64,000 nt of DNA. Source: Rheum nobile (taxonomy: Eukaryota > Streptophyta > Magnoliopsida > Caryophyllales > Polygonaceae). The translations under genes were made by a program, and so were the position numbers. The stretch is taken from contig WOAB01000878.1 in NCBI GenBank assembly GCA_027886185.1, positions 1,934,001 to 1,998,000 on the forward strand. The letters run 5' to 3'. Positions 32,387 to 45,200 of this stretch are shown here, piece by piece. Numbering within the stretch: the stretch's first letter is position 1; every line of letters starts with the position of its first letter. The notes below the pieces were generated by a model. It had not been told where the DNA came from. It saw only the letters and a program-made list of their open reading frames with translations, and ran no database searches.

Positions 32387-35300
32387 TGTAATAACCCCTA
32401 AAAGTCCTGAACTATCGTTTTGTAAGAAAGACATGATGGGCAATTTCTGTAATAATCTTTTTAAATGAAATATTATACGTTAATAAGATTTTGGGTCATA
32501 AAGTAATTAGGGAATGCTAAAAATATGATTTAGCATGTCCCCGATCGAGACCCGCGACCAAAAGACTAAGGAACGCGAACTGTCGTTTTCCGCGACCGCG
32601 GAAATGCCTCTGCTCGTCTTCTTCATTGCTTCCAGAATACCGACGCTCGGATTTCCCACACGTTTTTGAACGTCGCCGGTGGAGGGGAGTTGAAGCGATC
32701 AAGCTTCCCGGCGTTGAGCTTCCCCGAGCCTATAAATATGGCCTCGATCTGGTTCATTCATCATCCACAACCTCTCTTCCTCACTCTCTCATTTTCTTGT
32801 TCGTCGCCGAAATTCGTGTGCTCGTCGGAGTTTGTGGTCGTCGGAGATCGTTGTGCCCAGTTGGAAGCCCTTGGTTGTTGTGGTGGTAAAACAAGCGGCG
32901 TCATCGTCGGTAAGCCTCGAAGCCATTGTTACGCCGTGTCGGGAGGGCGAACCGCGATCGCGGGTATGAACTGCCGCGATCGCGGCTCTGCCCAGAATTC
33001 CGCGACCACGGATATGAATTCCGCGACCGCGGAATTTGCCCAGGTTAGGCTATTTCCTTCGTTGTGCTTTGGTTTTTGTACTACATCTAATTAGGGTTTC
33101 CGTACCTCGTTTCACGTGCATTGTCGGGATTGACCTTGGGACGACGGTGGATTTCGACGGGAATTCCAGTAGGTTGTTGAGCACGTGTCCAGTCCTTCCG
33201 TTCCGCAGGATGATCTTCGTTCGTCTAGATTAAGGCAAGTGGCGGTTCGCTCTTGCTTATCATTCCATATTTCCTTTAATTATCAATTACTTGATTGTTA
33301 ATTAAAATGGGGTGAAGTGTTGTTTTCGTTTGGGAACAGATTTAATAAAATGATGTGATTAAAGTATGATATTATAATAGGTTGTATATATTGCTAGAAC
33401 AACGCTACTATACCTGTTATTACTGTAATGAATTTTGGTGTGGATTTAAAGGTAACTTAAAAGCTAGATTAGCACGAGTATTCGTAGGAACGCTAATGCC
33501 TTATGAGGATTAGTCGTTTCTTTATAACTTGGTATTAGTCGGAATAATTCTCTAATACTTTTAAAGGTCATGACCATTGCTTCTTATCCACCCGTTAAGG
33601 ATAAGAGGTGTTTAAGCACCTTGCTAGTGCCATTTGGGTTGGGCGTAATGTCACCCTGTGTTATTCTCAAAGTCACTCGAGATTGTATTAAAAGCTTTAA
33701 CGTGAATATACATTTTATAATTAAATAAGATAAGTGCAGTTATGCACATAATTAATGAACCCTCGGGATATATCTATAATTCTTGAATTAGGCCTATGTG
33801 GATATATCTATAATTCTTTTTTAGATATTCATCAATAGCTATGGAGGATAATAATTGAAGAGTCAGTTGTTCTTTGTCTAAACTGAGTGTTTCTTCATGA
33901 CTTTTAACACTAAAGGCTGTTTTAAAGTCTGTCTATCCTATTCTGTAAATAGATTGTATAGACTGTTGTGGTATGTTCCAATCATTATTATTTTTTCATA
34001 CAGATTTTCATTACTATGGACGACTGGGGTGCTAGATGAACTAGAACCTCTATGCAGCATCCGCCTAGATTGTAGAGCCATAATTAGTTACGTTTTAGGA
34101 ACTATTTATCTTAATCGTATGTTTTATTGTTACTAAATGGCGTGGGACCATCGGCCTGGAACACCCTGGGACTACCTCGTCAAGCGGGCTTACCAACGGA
34201 CTTACGACTAAAACCAAACACGCACGGTCTAGTAACAGTAAAATGTTCGACCTTGGTAAACAGTAACTGAAGGCGTAAATAACTATAATACTACAACCGG
34301 GGCGAAATGTTGCCTAGTGGCTCTGATGAACCCAGGTAATCTAAAGTAAGGAAAGGCGTTATCTTTCTTAGTGCAAATAGTATGTCAAAGGTAACAAAGG
34401 GGGGTTTGTTTATAACTTGGAATTAGTCGGAATAATTCTCTAATATGAGGATTAGTCGTTTCTTTATAACTTGGTATTAGTCGGAATAATTCTCTAATAC
34501 TTTTAAAGGTCATGACCATTGCTTCTTATCCACCCGTTAAGGATAAGAGGTGTTTAAGCACCTTGCTAGTGCCATTTGGGTTGGGCGTAATGTCACCCTG
34601 TGTTATTCTCATAGTCACTCGAGATTGTATTAAAAGCTTTAACGTGAATATATATTTTGTAATTAAATAAGATAAGTGCAGTTATGCACATAATTAATGA
34701 ACCCTCGGGCGAGGAGTATAACGTGGAAACCGCTCGGACTCTTGTTAGAGTAAGTCCTCTTTTCAATCTGAATTCGCATTATGCGGTGAGGTTGGTCGTG
34801 GACCCAAATAATCAAGGTCGTTTTTAAACTTGCCTATAAACTTAACGTTCCCAAACATTTATAATACGTTTCCCATAAGACTCAATTCCTTTGGAGTCTT
34901 CTTTTCCGTGCATTTCTAAATTTTAATCATTCCGTGAAAGTTCTGGGTTATGTATCGTTCCTTCGGTTGTTATTCGAGGGACAATGATAGTAAATGGTTA
35001 CGATCACTAGAACCATTCTGTTTTCACCCTTGTATAGTCTTTCATTAGACTAACCAACCGGGTTTTATTCCTTGCATGGTTGGCTGGTGTCATCCGTCCT
35101 TTACGGCACATCAGTGGTTGGTCCCCGAAGTCTTGAAGTAACCAGTTGAAGAAGGGGCTTGCAGTTGAAGATTTAAGTGTCAGTGTTTTAAGATTGTTAA
35201 GTATTACTTTAATATATTCTTATAACCAAGTCATGTAATAGGGTTTATTATAAAAGTCTTCCGCTGTAATTTCACTCTGTTGTAAAATCGTCACATTTTA

Positions 35301-35481
35301 TGAGGAGTCTGTTAATAAAAGGTTGAGTTTTATTTAAATATGCATTCTGCTGTTTAATCTTTCGTTATTTAATATACTTATTTAAGCTTAATTGTTCTGA
35401 TTAAAGTCTAGGGTGACTTTGGACAGTAACGTCTGAGGTCACTGGCGTGTGACACGACCGACATAAGTCGGGGGTGTTACA
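32387..35481 (+). repeat. 5' LTR, interrupted by a viral fragment
   Basis: It begins TGTAATAACCCC and ends GGGGGTGTTACA, directly before the PBS. A TATA box (tataaata, 32731-32738) lies about 345 bases in. Dyads CCGCGACCGCGG or CCGCGATCGCGG occur at 32590, 32952, 32974 and 33021. Bases 33774-34411 are viral. The LTR segment at about 33498-33773 is repeated after the viral piece at about 34446-34704. Confidence 0.88.
33774..34411 (-). pseudogene. Viral fragment: leader and start of movement-protein frame, copy 2
   Basis: This 638-bp piece is almost identical to 45781-46405 of the main viral block. It contains the leader, the PBS-like site and about the first 99 codons of the polyprotein on the minus strand, then stops abruptly. 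At the left junction an atatatctataattctt string occurs twice (about 33774 and 33803), a sign of template switching or end joining. It is a remnant with no coding potential of its own. Confidence 0.9.
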
Positions 35482-35485
35482 ATTA

Positions 35486-35502
35486 TGGTATCAGAGCAAT
35501 GG
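35486..35502 (+). other. PBS, tRNA-iMet type, copy A
   Basis: TGGTATCAGAGCAATGG lies four bases after the LTR end. TGGTATCAGAGC is the standard initiator-Met primer site of plant LTR retrotransposons. Confidence 0.92.
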
Positions 35503-36181
35503 TTTTAAAATTCTTGGCCTATTGTTAGGTTTGAGAATTTTCGAAAATTAATTTCGAAATTATTTTCAACCTATTTTCCATTAAAAAGGAATTTCGAGAG
35601 TTTAAATGTTAAATTTAAAAGTTTTATTATTTCTTAGAATTTAATTTAAAATAATGGTTTAGCTATTTGAACTTCAAAAGTTAATTATAGTTGGTTTATA
35701 AATGGTGTGTTATAAGCAATTAAATTTAAGTTTATGATTGTAACTTTAAAAGTGTAATTTTTGGTCTTAGTAAGAGTTTTGTGATAATCGTATCACTAGT
35801 TTGAGAAACTAACTTTATAAATAATTATTTTATTAAGTTAAGTATATAAGGTTTAAAAGTATAAAGTTTGAAAGTATAAGGTTTAATAATAAGTGGTTTT
35901 CAAACTTCTACAAGCTTCGAGTTGTTACTTATTCCTTAGATCCATTCTTAGGGATAGTGTCTCTCCTTAAGTTTAATGTCATTTAAAGGTTGACATTTCT
36001 CCTAAAGTACCCATTCTCAAGTAAAGAGAAGAAGATCGTTTCTGCGATTAATGGTGGAGGGTCAGTCAGACTGATATAAAGTTATTAGTTTGGACCCAAA
36101 TAAATCGTATCATAACATAATTGAATAAGTGTCATATCCAAGTCGGAAAAGTTCTAATCTGACGTCATACTTCATCAACAA

Positions 36182-37510
36182 ATGGTGAACACAAGAAACA
36201 CAATTCGTGTTGGTGCTGGGCCGAGCAACGACCCCAAGAGGAATCTGAGAAGCGCCGCAAATCAAGGGGAATAGAGCGAGTCTGTCTCTCACAACAACCC
36301 CGTAGACATCGGTCAAGTGCGGGCTAATCCTCAAGTGGTATTTGACGTTGCGGCTATAGAGGCTATTCAGGGGATCGTCATGCAAACGGTCACCAATATA
36401 ATGCAGCCAATTGCATCACAGGCACAAGGTGTGCCGGTGTCTCTGGTTATTCCTGAATTTGAGGAGCCAGTGGATCTGGTACCTCAGGTCGATGCCGTCA
36501 GGGAGAGAGGGAATTACGGTCGAGCCTTGAAGGCCGTGAGCTCAATGAGGCCTGACAGTTATGACGGTACCGGAGAACCAGTCAGAGTGGCGTATTGGTT
36601 CTCACACATGGAACGGTTGTTCAGGAACGTGGATTGCACTGAGGCTGAGAAAGTGCACATCGCCTCCCTTCAACTTAAGGATGTGGCTAGCGAATGGTGG
36701 GAGAGCACTGGTTTAACTGATCCTCCCGGGTTGAACTAAGGGATGTTCAAAACAAAGATGACTGACCGTTTCTTTTCCCGTGCTATGAGGGAGGAGAAGC
36801 ATAAGGAATTTCTTTACCCTAAGACCGATGGGTTGAAGGTGACTGAGCTTGCAGCTAAGTTCAATCATATGTTGCAATATATTGGACCAGAAGTGTCGAG
36901 TGAAGAACAAAAGATCTGGTACTTCCATGGATGGATGAATCCAGAAATCAAACCTCTGATGGTGTGTCACAGTTGTTCTACATTAGAGCAATATGTGGAT
37001 GCGGCCTACAAAATAGAGGCCACACTGGAGGAATCCTCCCAGAAGTGGGAGAAACAAGATAAAGGAAGGGGTGGGCAACAAGATCGCCAGGTTGGTACAT
37101 TCAAGCGACCGGCATCGCCCACCAGGTTTGAGAAGTCTGGTCGCGCTAAGACCGAAATGACTCAGTCTGACTCCGCCAGAGGCTCAGGTTGGAGTAGCGG
37201 AGTGATTCAATGCCACAACTGTGGTGAAGTTGGGCATAAAAGTCTTAACTGCCAAAAGGAGAAGCGGGTATGTTATAACTGTGGGAAGGAAGGCCACATG
37301 AAAACATACTGCAGGCAGAGGGGCCAAGGACCAACGCAGTCATATCAAGCCTCAATTGTTGGCAATGGGCGGAACCCAAAGCCAGAGGTGTCCGTTCCTA
37401 AGCAATTTGTTGCTCGTAATAAAGGCAAGACGCTTATGGAGTCTTCGGGTCAGGGGCAACGACTCTTTGTGATTCGTCACTCCAATGGGAATGAGACTCT
37501 GAATGAGTAG
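36182..37510 (+). pseudogene. gag of the LTR element, copy A, two internal stops
   Basis: The frame runs from ATG 36182 to TAG 37508 (443 codons), with TAG at 36272-36274 and TAA at 36737-36739. Residues about 120-290 match the retrotransposon gag domain of chromovirus-like gypsy elements (YWFSHMERLF, ASEWWES). A basic, Gln/Ser-rich linker leads to two CCHC knuckles, CHNCGEVGHKSLNC and CYNCGKEGHMKTYC, at about residues 344-375. No protease or RT follows, so Gag is the only product this family shows here. Gag would package the element RNA. Both stops are shared with copy B. Confidence 0.9.
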
Positions 37511-39029
37511 TTGTATTTTTGTTAAGCCTTTTTAAGAATAAGGAGCGACGACTTGTGTCGATAGTCTCCATAGCTTAGTAATCTGTCTGTTTGACTTTCT
37601 GTCAGTTGCTTTAATGTAATGTTTCGAATAATAAATAAGTGTTTCCTTGTTCCGGAAATTACTAGATTCGTTACTATTGCAAGTTGTTCGATCATACGAG
37701 GATCCTTGAGTGCCAAAAGTAGTACATGTCACGTGTTGATAAAGACTGTTTGGACTCATAAAAAGATAGTGTTGGGTCGGGACATGTGTGGTTGTTCCCT
37801 ACCTTGTTAATGCTAGTTACAATGTCGGAACTATTCATAAGAACCCCTCTACTTTCCTGATATAACGTCAAGTTGGGCATTGACATTATCTGATCCCTTT
37901 GCTCGAAGTCATGAGCATTGTCTCGAGAGGTTAATGCTATAAGGCTTCCTTGCTATAAGGACTTGGTGTGTGTGGTAATGCTCTATGGAGTTTGAGGTTA
38001 TTCCTCATGTGCATACTCTGAGCATTAGATGGGGCGAGTTGTATAAGTTATAAATTTAAGTGAATAAGTGTATAAGAGAGATATTTCTTAAAGAGTCATT
38101 TTCTCTAAGATGATCGTACTCTAATACGATCTTGAGTAAAACTTTGGAACCCAAGAGTTATGTTTATGAGATCTATAAATGCGTGCGTCCACTATGGGAC
38201 TAGTGTTAAAAGCTTTTTGGGAAAGTTAAGTGTGCGAAATCATAAGTGTTATTTTGGGAAGACCTATTTGAGGTTTCGGTATGAGGTATTTTCTTTAAGG
38301 AAACGATATAATGAGATGATAATACGAAAAGTGTTAAGGTGATTAAGCCTTGGGTAAATAGTGTATATCAGTAAAGCAAAAGGGTGCTTGATTTGGGATA
38401 ATAAATCGTATGAGGACAACTGGTTGTTTAAGGATTTATGAGCGAATAACAAACTCAACCGATAAAAGTTTGTTATGATTTTGAAGATCAATAGTGTGGC
38501 ACAAAGTAAGTATGTGGATGTTATCAACTGGACTTGAGGAAAAAGTGACCTACGTCTATTAAGGTGATCGTATGACACGTTTGGGTAAAACGAGGTTATA
38601 ATCGTGTAGAATGGATTATTAAATCATGTTGAGATAAACAGGCATAGGATGTGGTGTGATTAATTGTGGAAACTTAAGGGATCATATGCGTAAAGATTTT
38701 GCGTTAAGATATGGCACAAGGGCCAAATTTAATTAAGCTAACCAATGAAATAGGTGAGTTGTGTATGTAAGGAGTAAGGCCTATATGACAAGTGGATGTA
38801 CTAAGTTGAGGTATAAGTGAGTTCTATGTATGTACTTTGAGGATCTGATCATCGAAAGGAAGTTAGTAGAAAAATGTTGTATTCTTCTGCTTGAGGACAT
38901 CAAGGTCTTTTATGCTGAATAGGGCATAATAGCAAGATTACATTGGAGATTATAATGGATACTCTGACTAAGGCAATGGTAATCTTGTGGATGATCATAT
39001 TGATCAGCGCTACTTTGTAGGGTTTAACT
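37511..39029 (+). other. Non-coding internal region of the gag-only element
   Basis: About 1.5 kb after gag holds no ORF with protease, RT or integrase motifs on either strand. Bases 37511-38304 are repeated almost exactly at 49511-50304; 38305-39029 occur only here. Confidence 0.6.
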
Positions 39030-39640
39030 AGGAGTTGTTACCGGTGTTTTGGGTACCATATGGATGTGTTTAGAGTGTTATTGTGGAGTATGGAGTTGAG
39101 TAGAAGAAGGATGATTATGGTGGTTTGGAGGAGCTTAAAAGAAGACATTAAGAAGATGAGAAGAAAGCCATAAGAGAAGACGAAGGAAGACTGAAGAAGG
39201 AGCTAAAGGAAGTCTTCCGCGGTCGCGGAAGCCCAAGCCGCGATCGCGGAAAAATCAAACAGCGAGGATTCAACAGAGAGTTTTCCGCGGTCGGGGAAGA
39301 TATTGCCGCGATCGCGGAAATCGGTCATCAGACGCGCGCGGGATATTTCATTTCCTTTCGTCCGAAGTTTTTACTTTTATTTTATTTTTTCCTTTTCTTT
39401 TATTTCTTTATTCTGGTTGGATTATTTTATTTCCTTTTTGGTTATGTTTGTTATCTTTTGGTTTTTAGGTTTAGCTAGGTTATTTAAACCTAGTTCCTAG
39501 AGCATCCTATCATTCATTATTCAGTATTGTTTTTTCCTTTGAGTTTTTGTTTCAAGACTATGAAGAACTAAGCACTTTTGCTTAGTCCGACGATTGAAGC
39601 CTTCATTTGATATATGGTTGTGAGTAGACCTGTCAATTGG
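39030..39640 (+). repeat. Gypsy-type LTR-like fragment related to 55084-56475
   Basis: It aligns by eye with 55100-55760: a ggagta(t/g)ggagtt-type start, CG dyads, a T-rich tttatttcctt stretch, ttaggttta, tatttaacct and cattcagtattgttttt. Dyads CCGCGGTCGCGG (39217) and CCGCGATCGCGG (39238, 39306) lie upstream of the T-rich stretch. The right side breaks at about 39640 into a gacctgtcaattgggtcggg string typical of hAT-like ends. Confidence 0.6.
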
Positions 39641-39689
39641 GTCGGGCGGGTCGGGTTCGGGTCATGTCAGGTTCGGGTCAAATCGGGTT

Positions 39690-39763
39690 GTAATCAATTG
39701 GGAAAAAGTACTTAATCAAATGAATGGTGTCTGACTAAGTATTTTTTCCCAATTGATTACAAC
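39690..39763. repeat. Hairpin beside the viral block
   Basis: ttgtaatcaattgggaaaaa and its inverted form ttttttcccaattgattacaa pair over about 27 bp around a 20-nt loop. It could be viral leader structure or the end of a small MITE. Confidence 0.7.
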
Positions 39764-40251
39764 CTTTGTTTTGATTTACTTTGTTTACTTGCAAACAACC
39801 AACAAACCCCCCTTTGTTACCTTTGACATACTACAACCGGGGCGAAATGAACCCAGGTAATCTAAAGTAAGAAAAGGCGTAGGAAGAAAGCAGTAAAGCG
39901 GAACATAGGTGAACAGTAATACAAAGATTTACAGCGTGAATAGTAATGTACAGTGACTTTTTGAACAGTAACTTATAAATAGTAAAAACTAAGAACAATG
40001 AACAGTAAACGTAATAGTGACTATTCTGGAAAACTTAATAATTAAAGCAGGGAGAGAAATATGAACTGGAAACATAGGACTTTTATAAGATCATAATAAA
40101 CTTACAAGGACTATTGTCGTAACTTGAAATGATTTCCTAAAGCTTGAAGGAGCTCCAGAGGAAGGCTTCTAAGCTTCAGAAGTTTTTTGTGAGTTTCTCA
40201 ACACATGAGAGTCTGAATTGTGATGCCTCAAAACAAATGAGGGCTTTGCCT

Positions 40252-40258
40252 TTTATAG
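40252..40258 (-). promoter_or_regulatory. Probable viral TATA box
   Basis: Minus strand ctataaaaggc lies downstream of ORF2 and about 380 bases before the repeated leader. This is where a caulimovirid pregenomic promoter is expected. Confidence 0.5.
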
Positions 40259-40335
40259 AAAAAGGGGAGAGTCTGATTTTCTTTGTCCGTACCAATTTTT
40301 GGTACTATTTCTTCACGGGTGGAGTCTCCTGTTGT

Positions 40336-40527
40336 GAGTGGAGCACTGAGTTGGTTTCTTCTGTCTTCTTGCCTTGGGTGGAGTGTTGAGCTAGTCTTTT
40401 GTCTCCTTGTCTTGAGTGGAGTGCTGAGCTGGTCTTTTGTCTTCTTGCCTTGAGTGGAGTGTTGAGCTGGTCTTTTGTCTTCTTGTCTTGAGTGGAATGC
40501 TGAGCTAGTCTTTTGTCTTCTTGCATA
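40336..40527. repeat. Five tandem copies of a 38-bp unit in the viral intergenic region
   Basis: The string gagtgga (or gggtgga) recurs at 40336, 40376, 40414, 40452 and 40490, each followed by a ctgagctggtcttttgtctt-like segment. It lies just upstream of the viral TATA box in the viral sense, a place for enhancer-like repeats. Confidence 0.85.
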
Positions 40528-40803
40528 AAAGTGGGCATGTTCTTCTGATGGGCCTATCCTTCTGATGGACCTATTCTTCTTTCCTTGTTTTTGTAATGGG
40601 TCAATAATCCGTTGTATCTTGATGGTGGGCCTATTGTCTTGTGATGGGTATTTGAGCCTTTTGGTTTGTTGGGCTCTTCTTCCTTCTTGATGATGGGCCT
40701 ATTGTCTTATGAGATCTACTTCTTGAGTCTTTTATCAAATTAGCAAGATGTTCAAAGGAGATAATCTAAAAACAGGCTAGATTACCCCCTGAAATGAAAA
40801 CAT

Positions 40804-40930
40804 AAAATGAAAACATAAGAACTTTCTTTTTCTCTTTTTTTCTTTTTCTCTTCTTTTCTTTTTTCTTTTTCCTTTTTCTCTTCTTTTCTTTTTTCTTTTT
40901 TCTTTTTCTCTTCTTTCTTTTCTTTCTTGC
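40804..40930 (-). other. Long polypurine tract (viral sense)
   Basis: About 125 bases are almost pure C/T on plus, hence A/G in the viral strand, immediately after the ORF2 stop. Purine tracts prime plus-strand DNA in caulimovirids; here the tract may also have expanded as a simple repeat. Confidence 0.5.
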
Positions 40931-40977
40931 TGAACAGATAGAACTATTTTTGTTTACCTTAGCGTAGGGGTATTGTG

Positions 40978-42153
40978 CTAGGTGTCTCTATGAGTGTCGG
41001 GAATGCTTATGTCATCCCAGTCTTCGGTGTCAAGCATATCTTCATCTTCTTGTTTAAACTCATCTTCCAGGGAAATGAATTTTCGCCAATCTGCAAACTG
41101 GCCATCCCTGCTGAAAGGTAGCCATATTCTCCATTTATCTGGAACCCAGATTTGTGTATAATGTCCTTCTGCTGCCAATCTACACGCCTTCCATCCACTG
41201 TAGAGGTATGCATTTTTATAGAAGAAGGAAACGTCTTGGTGGCGCCTATAGAGCTCATGTTCCTCGTGTATTGTAAAGTTGGTGGGTAGCAGACCTACCC
41301 AGACTCTCCAGTCTTCATCCTTTGAAACACCATGGGAGAAACATATAACCTTTTTTGACGGAATCATGGTGAATTCCGTTACTTTTGGGAGGGTAGCTTG
41401 GACGTAGGCAACTGTTGGACCAAAAGTTGCCATGTTACTTCCTATTAACAGGAACTTTTCTCCAAAGGCCTGCAGGATCTCTTCTATTCTTCCTTCAATA
41501 TTGGGTAGGAAACTGATACTGTGGACCATACCTAGGTGGAAGAATTTTAGAATAAGGTCTTTGGGCATGGTGCATGTGTTTAGATAAAGGAGGATCTTCA
41601 GAAGTCCGCCTGTCATCATTGTTGGGCCCCCTGCTATTGGTTTAATAGTAGAGAATTGCCAAACAGTGACTCCCTTGAATTTTCACCCTGGTTCACCGAA
41701 GTACATTTGGATAAGCTCTTTCTGAGCTTGTATAAGGTCTGCCAAATGGCCTTCTTCTGTTTTTTGTATTAGAACCTCTTTTCCCTGGGGCCAGGCATCA
41801 AGGAGTGGTGTAAGTGCTTCTTGTGTTGGTGTGTCGAGGAGACGAGTTTGGAGATTCTTCCAATGTCTACCTGTAGCAATGGTTAGTTGTTCACCCAAAT
41901 CTTTTTCCCTTTTTTCTTTCTCTCTTATCACATTTCCATTTTCGTGGAAGTGGATACTGAGTGTATTTAAGGCTTGTACTTTTTTCTTGGCTACATGGGG
42001 CATAGTAGGAAGCCTCCAAATGTTATTCAGCAAACCAAGTTGTTCTGTGGAGAGCAAAAGTCCCTGTAGCGGTCTGAAGTTACTTTTGGCTGTAACTTGG
42101 GAGGAAGGTGAAGGTAAAACCTTTTCCTTTCCTTTGCGGGAGGGAGATCTCAT
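40978..42153 (-). pseudogene. Viral ORF2, unknown function, one in-frame TGA
   Basis: A single frame of 391 codons runs from ATG 42153 to a stop at 40978-40980, interrupted only by TGA at 41685-41683. The first part is Lys/Glu/Leu-rich and likely helical. The second part is rich in aromatic residues, with several Trp, and ends in an acidic tail. I recognise no domain. Florendoviruses have a downstream ORF of unknown function, and other genera have a transactivator here; neither can be asserted. The TGA may be a C-to-T mutation (CGA) or a readthrough signal. It follows ORF1 after 104 bases. Confidence 0.7.
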
Positions 42154-42257
42154 TTTTAAAACCTGAAAACTTAAAACAAGTTAGAAATCACTGTATGTCT
42201 GTGACTCTGTAGGGATTTGAAAGAGTTTAATGTTACAAGTTCTCTTGTTATAATGTT

Positions 42258-45200
42258 TTAGGTTCTGCTAACAGATGTAGACTGTAGGGTAGATATATCA
42301 TTATGTTCAACCGCAGCAATGAACTTAAAACTAATCCTTTTTTCCATTACTGTTGTATGTAGGCCAAATCTATCAACAGTGAACGGACAGATTTGTGTCA
42401 GGAAGGGTGTTCCTAGGATTATTTGCTGATTTAAGCCTTTTATTAATATGAAGGAGTTGTGGAAACAATGTTTCTCATTACAAATAGAGGCTTTAGGGAT
42501 CTTGTAACTAAGGTTCATACGACTACCACTAGCATCAAGAATTTTTTCACGACTCTTGTGGTAATACTTTGAAGGGATTATTCCTTCACAGATACAGTTT
42601 AGATCTGCTCCACTGTCAATGAGAGCAAATGTAGAAAGAGTGAAGTCTTCTATTTTTATGGTAATATGAACATACCATTTTTGAAAGTTGATCTTGTTTA
42701 TGGCCGCAATAAAAGAATCTTCAATGACGGGATGTTCTTCTTTATTTTGAGAACGGGGGCTGGAGTAAGGGTTTTTAGAAAATTCTAGGTGAGCTATTCT
42801 AGCTTCAAGTTCAAGATCTTTGGTCTCATTTAGTAATAATTGTTGGTTAAGGGATCCTATGTCTTTTTTGATTTTATTGACTTCAGCTTGTAGGTCTTTC
42901 AAGGTAATGGAGGAAAATATCTTAGTAGGTGATTTTTTATTAATAATTTTGGATATGCTAAAAGGTTCTTCAAGTTGGGGTTGTTGTTCTTTAAATATTA
43001 GTTCTTTTAGCTTCATGAAGTATTCTCGTTTTATTTGAGGATCTTCAAGGGTATCGATAAGCTCTAAAAGGGCCTCTCTTTCATCACTTTTGGTGATAAC
43101 ATTGCAGAATTGGGTTGTTCCTGAATCCTCAGTTTCTGAAGTATAAGGGACATAAAATTCATTCTCAGAATTCTCCAAAAGGATTTTAGTGAGTCTATCT
43201 TTTAGGGTACTATCATCTTGGCAGATTTCATTGATCTTTTGTTTGAGACTGCAATTGTCTGCCTTATGGCCTGGTTTTCCGCATTTAAAACAGATAATCT
43301 TTTTATTAGTCTGTCTTGGTTGGAATTTCCTTCTAGGTGGGTAACTAGGCCTTTCATAATTGTTATCAAACTTTCTGTGTTTATTTTTATGACCCTTTTT
43401 ATATTTATAAGAAGGGGGTTCTATTTTGGCAAGGCCAAAAGCCTCACAGAAGTTACCTAGTTCTTTTCTTCTAGATCCTTTTTCTCTACCATATTTGGCC
43501 TGGATTTTTAATTCGGAGCAAAGGGCTAACCCTTCTTTTTTGACAAAAGCCGTTAATTGGCCATAGGTCATGTCTTTCCAAGGAATTTCTTCTGTTTGAA
43601 TTTCATCTTTTATTTTCTGGATTATCCTATCAGCAAATAAGTTGGGAAGACCAGTAACAAATCTTTCTTTCCAATATCCCTTATTGCAATCATTTCTTTT
43701 GTAGACGTAGGACAGGAAAACATCTTTATACCACCTATAGTCACTAAGGGTCTTACATCTTAGATTAGAAAGGATCTCTCTATTGGCTTGGATTTCCTCC
43801 CTAGGGTTGCCTATGAAGTGCATACTTATGGTGTATATAAGTTGGTGGACAGGTTCTGGTTCACCATTATCATTGGTAAAATCTAAGATCTCTTCTCTTT
43901 GAAAGGAGGATAAAGCATTATCCCACCAGTTTCTAAGCTGGCCTATAAATCCAGTAATTAAAAGTGAAAAACAAGTTTTGGGGTCTTTTCTACCAACTGT
44001 ATAGGCTACATTAGCCATACCCATTTCTTGTAAGGTATTAAGTATTTCATGTTCGGATTTTCCATCTATATTCCATTCATAGATAGATTGTCCATTATAA
44101 TCTGTGGATCTAAACTTAGATCTTTCTTCATATTGAAGGTCAGGAGGAGTAGGTCTAGGATAGAAGTTTCTAGTGTCTGTGTTCCTAAATATTTTTCTGT
44201 GTGCTTGAGGTCTATCATGGTTGTTTCTTATCCTGTTAATGGTAATGGGGTTTTCCTCAAAGCAGGTTTGTAAGGTTTCAATTGCTTTATCACCAGATGG
44301 GCAATCTTCTCTTTCAGAGTTGTCTGAGGAACTGCTTGAGTCTGTGTTGGAACAATTGTTACAGTCCTCGATACAATTAATCGTAATATTTTTTAATTTT
44401 TGATCGATTAATTCTATGAGACTAAGAGAAGGATTAAGGGAAGTGTTACTAATGATCTCCTTTTTTATCCCCTGAATTTGAAAATGAGGTCTAGAGATGT
44501 CTTTAGGGAATTTGATAGTTTCCGTACTGATTTTATCATGTATTAATCCAACTTGTTCGGCTATTGTGTGGAGGATTTGGTTAGAATAGTTGTGTTGTTG
44601 ATGTATTTTCTTAACATCTTCTAGGGTAGCGGGACTGTTATCTGGAGTACCAATTCTAGGATTTTTAAAAGGTTCAGCAGGAACCTTTCCATCTTTTGTA
44701 ATAATTTTTATTCCTTGTAGAGGAGGATGGACACTTTGTGTAGATCCTGAGGGTAAAAGATTCCAGGTTTTTGTTAACCTTGTTTGGACATCTATGGATT
44801 TCTGTTCTAAAGGGTTTTCTATTCCCTGAATCTTAAGGTAATTAGGAAACCATATGAAGAATAAGATATTGATCCTATATTTTTCCATATCAGAATACCA
44901 TAATTCTCTTATTTTATCTCTGACTATTTTGTCTATTTTCAAAAACCAAACTTTCTTGATCCTGTTTTCAATGGAATCAAAGTCTTTTCTTAGATAATCT
45001 TTGTCTATTGTAAAGTCCATTTTAGTGATAACATTTATGGAGGAGTATCTTCCCATATCACTCTGAGTAGGTGAAGAGGGAAAAGATTCATCTGACTTTT
45101 GTTCAGTAACAGGGTTAGGAATGGGACTACTAAATTCAACCTTAACTGAATGGTCTTTTATAGAATGATCTCTAGCAGTATAGAGGGACTCAGAGAAAGA

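Noticed and set aside
36110..36385. Minus-strand frames opposite gag (also 48143-48385)
   Set aside because: They are antisense shadows of the gag frame, duplicated with it.
40978..42153. Viral ORF2 as a caulimovirid transactivator/viroplasmin
   Set aside because: There is only a vague resemblance in one aromatic stretch; no motif is firm enough, so function is left open.
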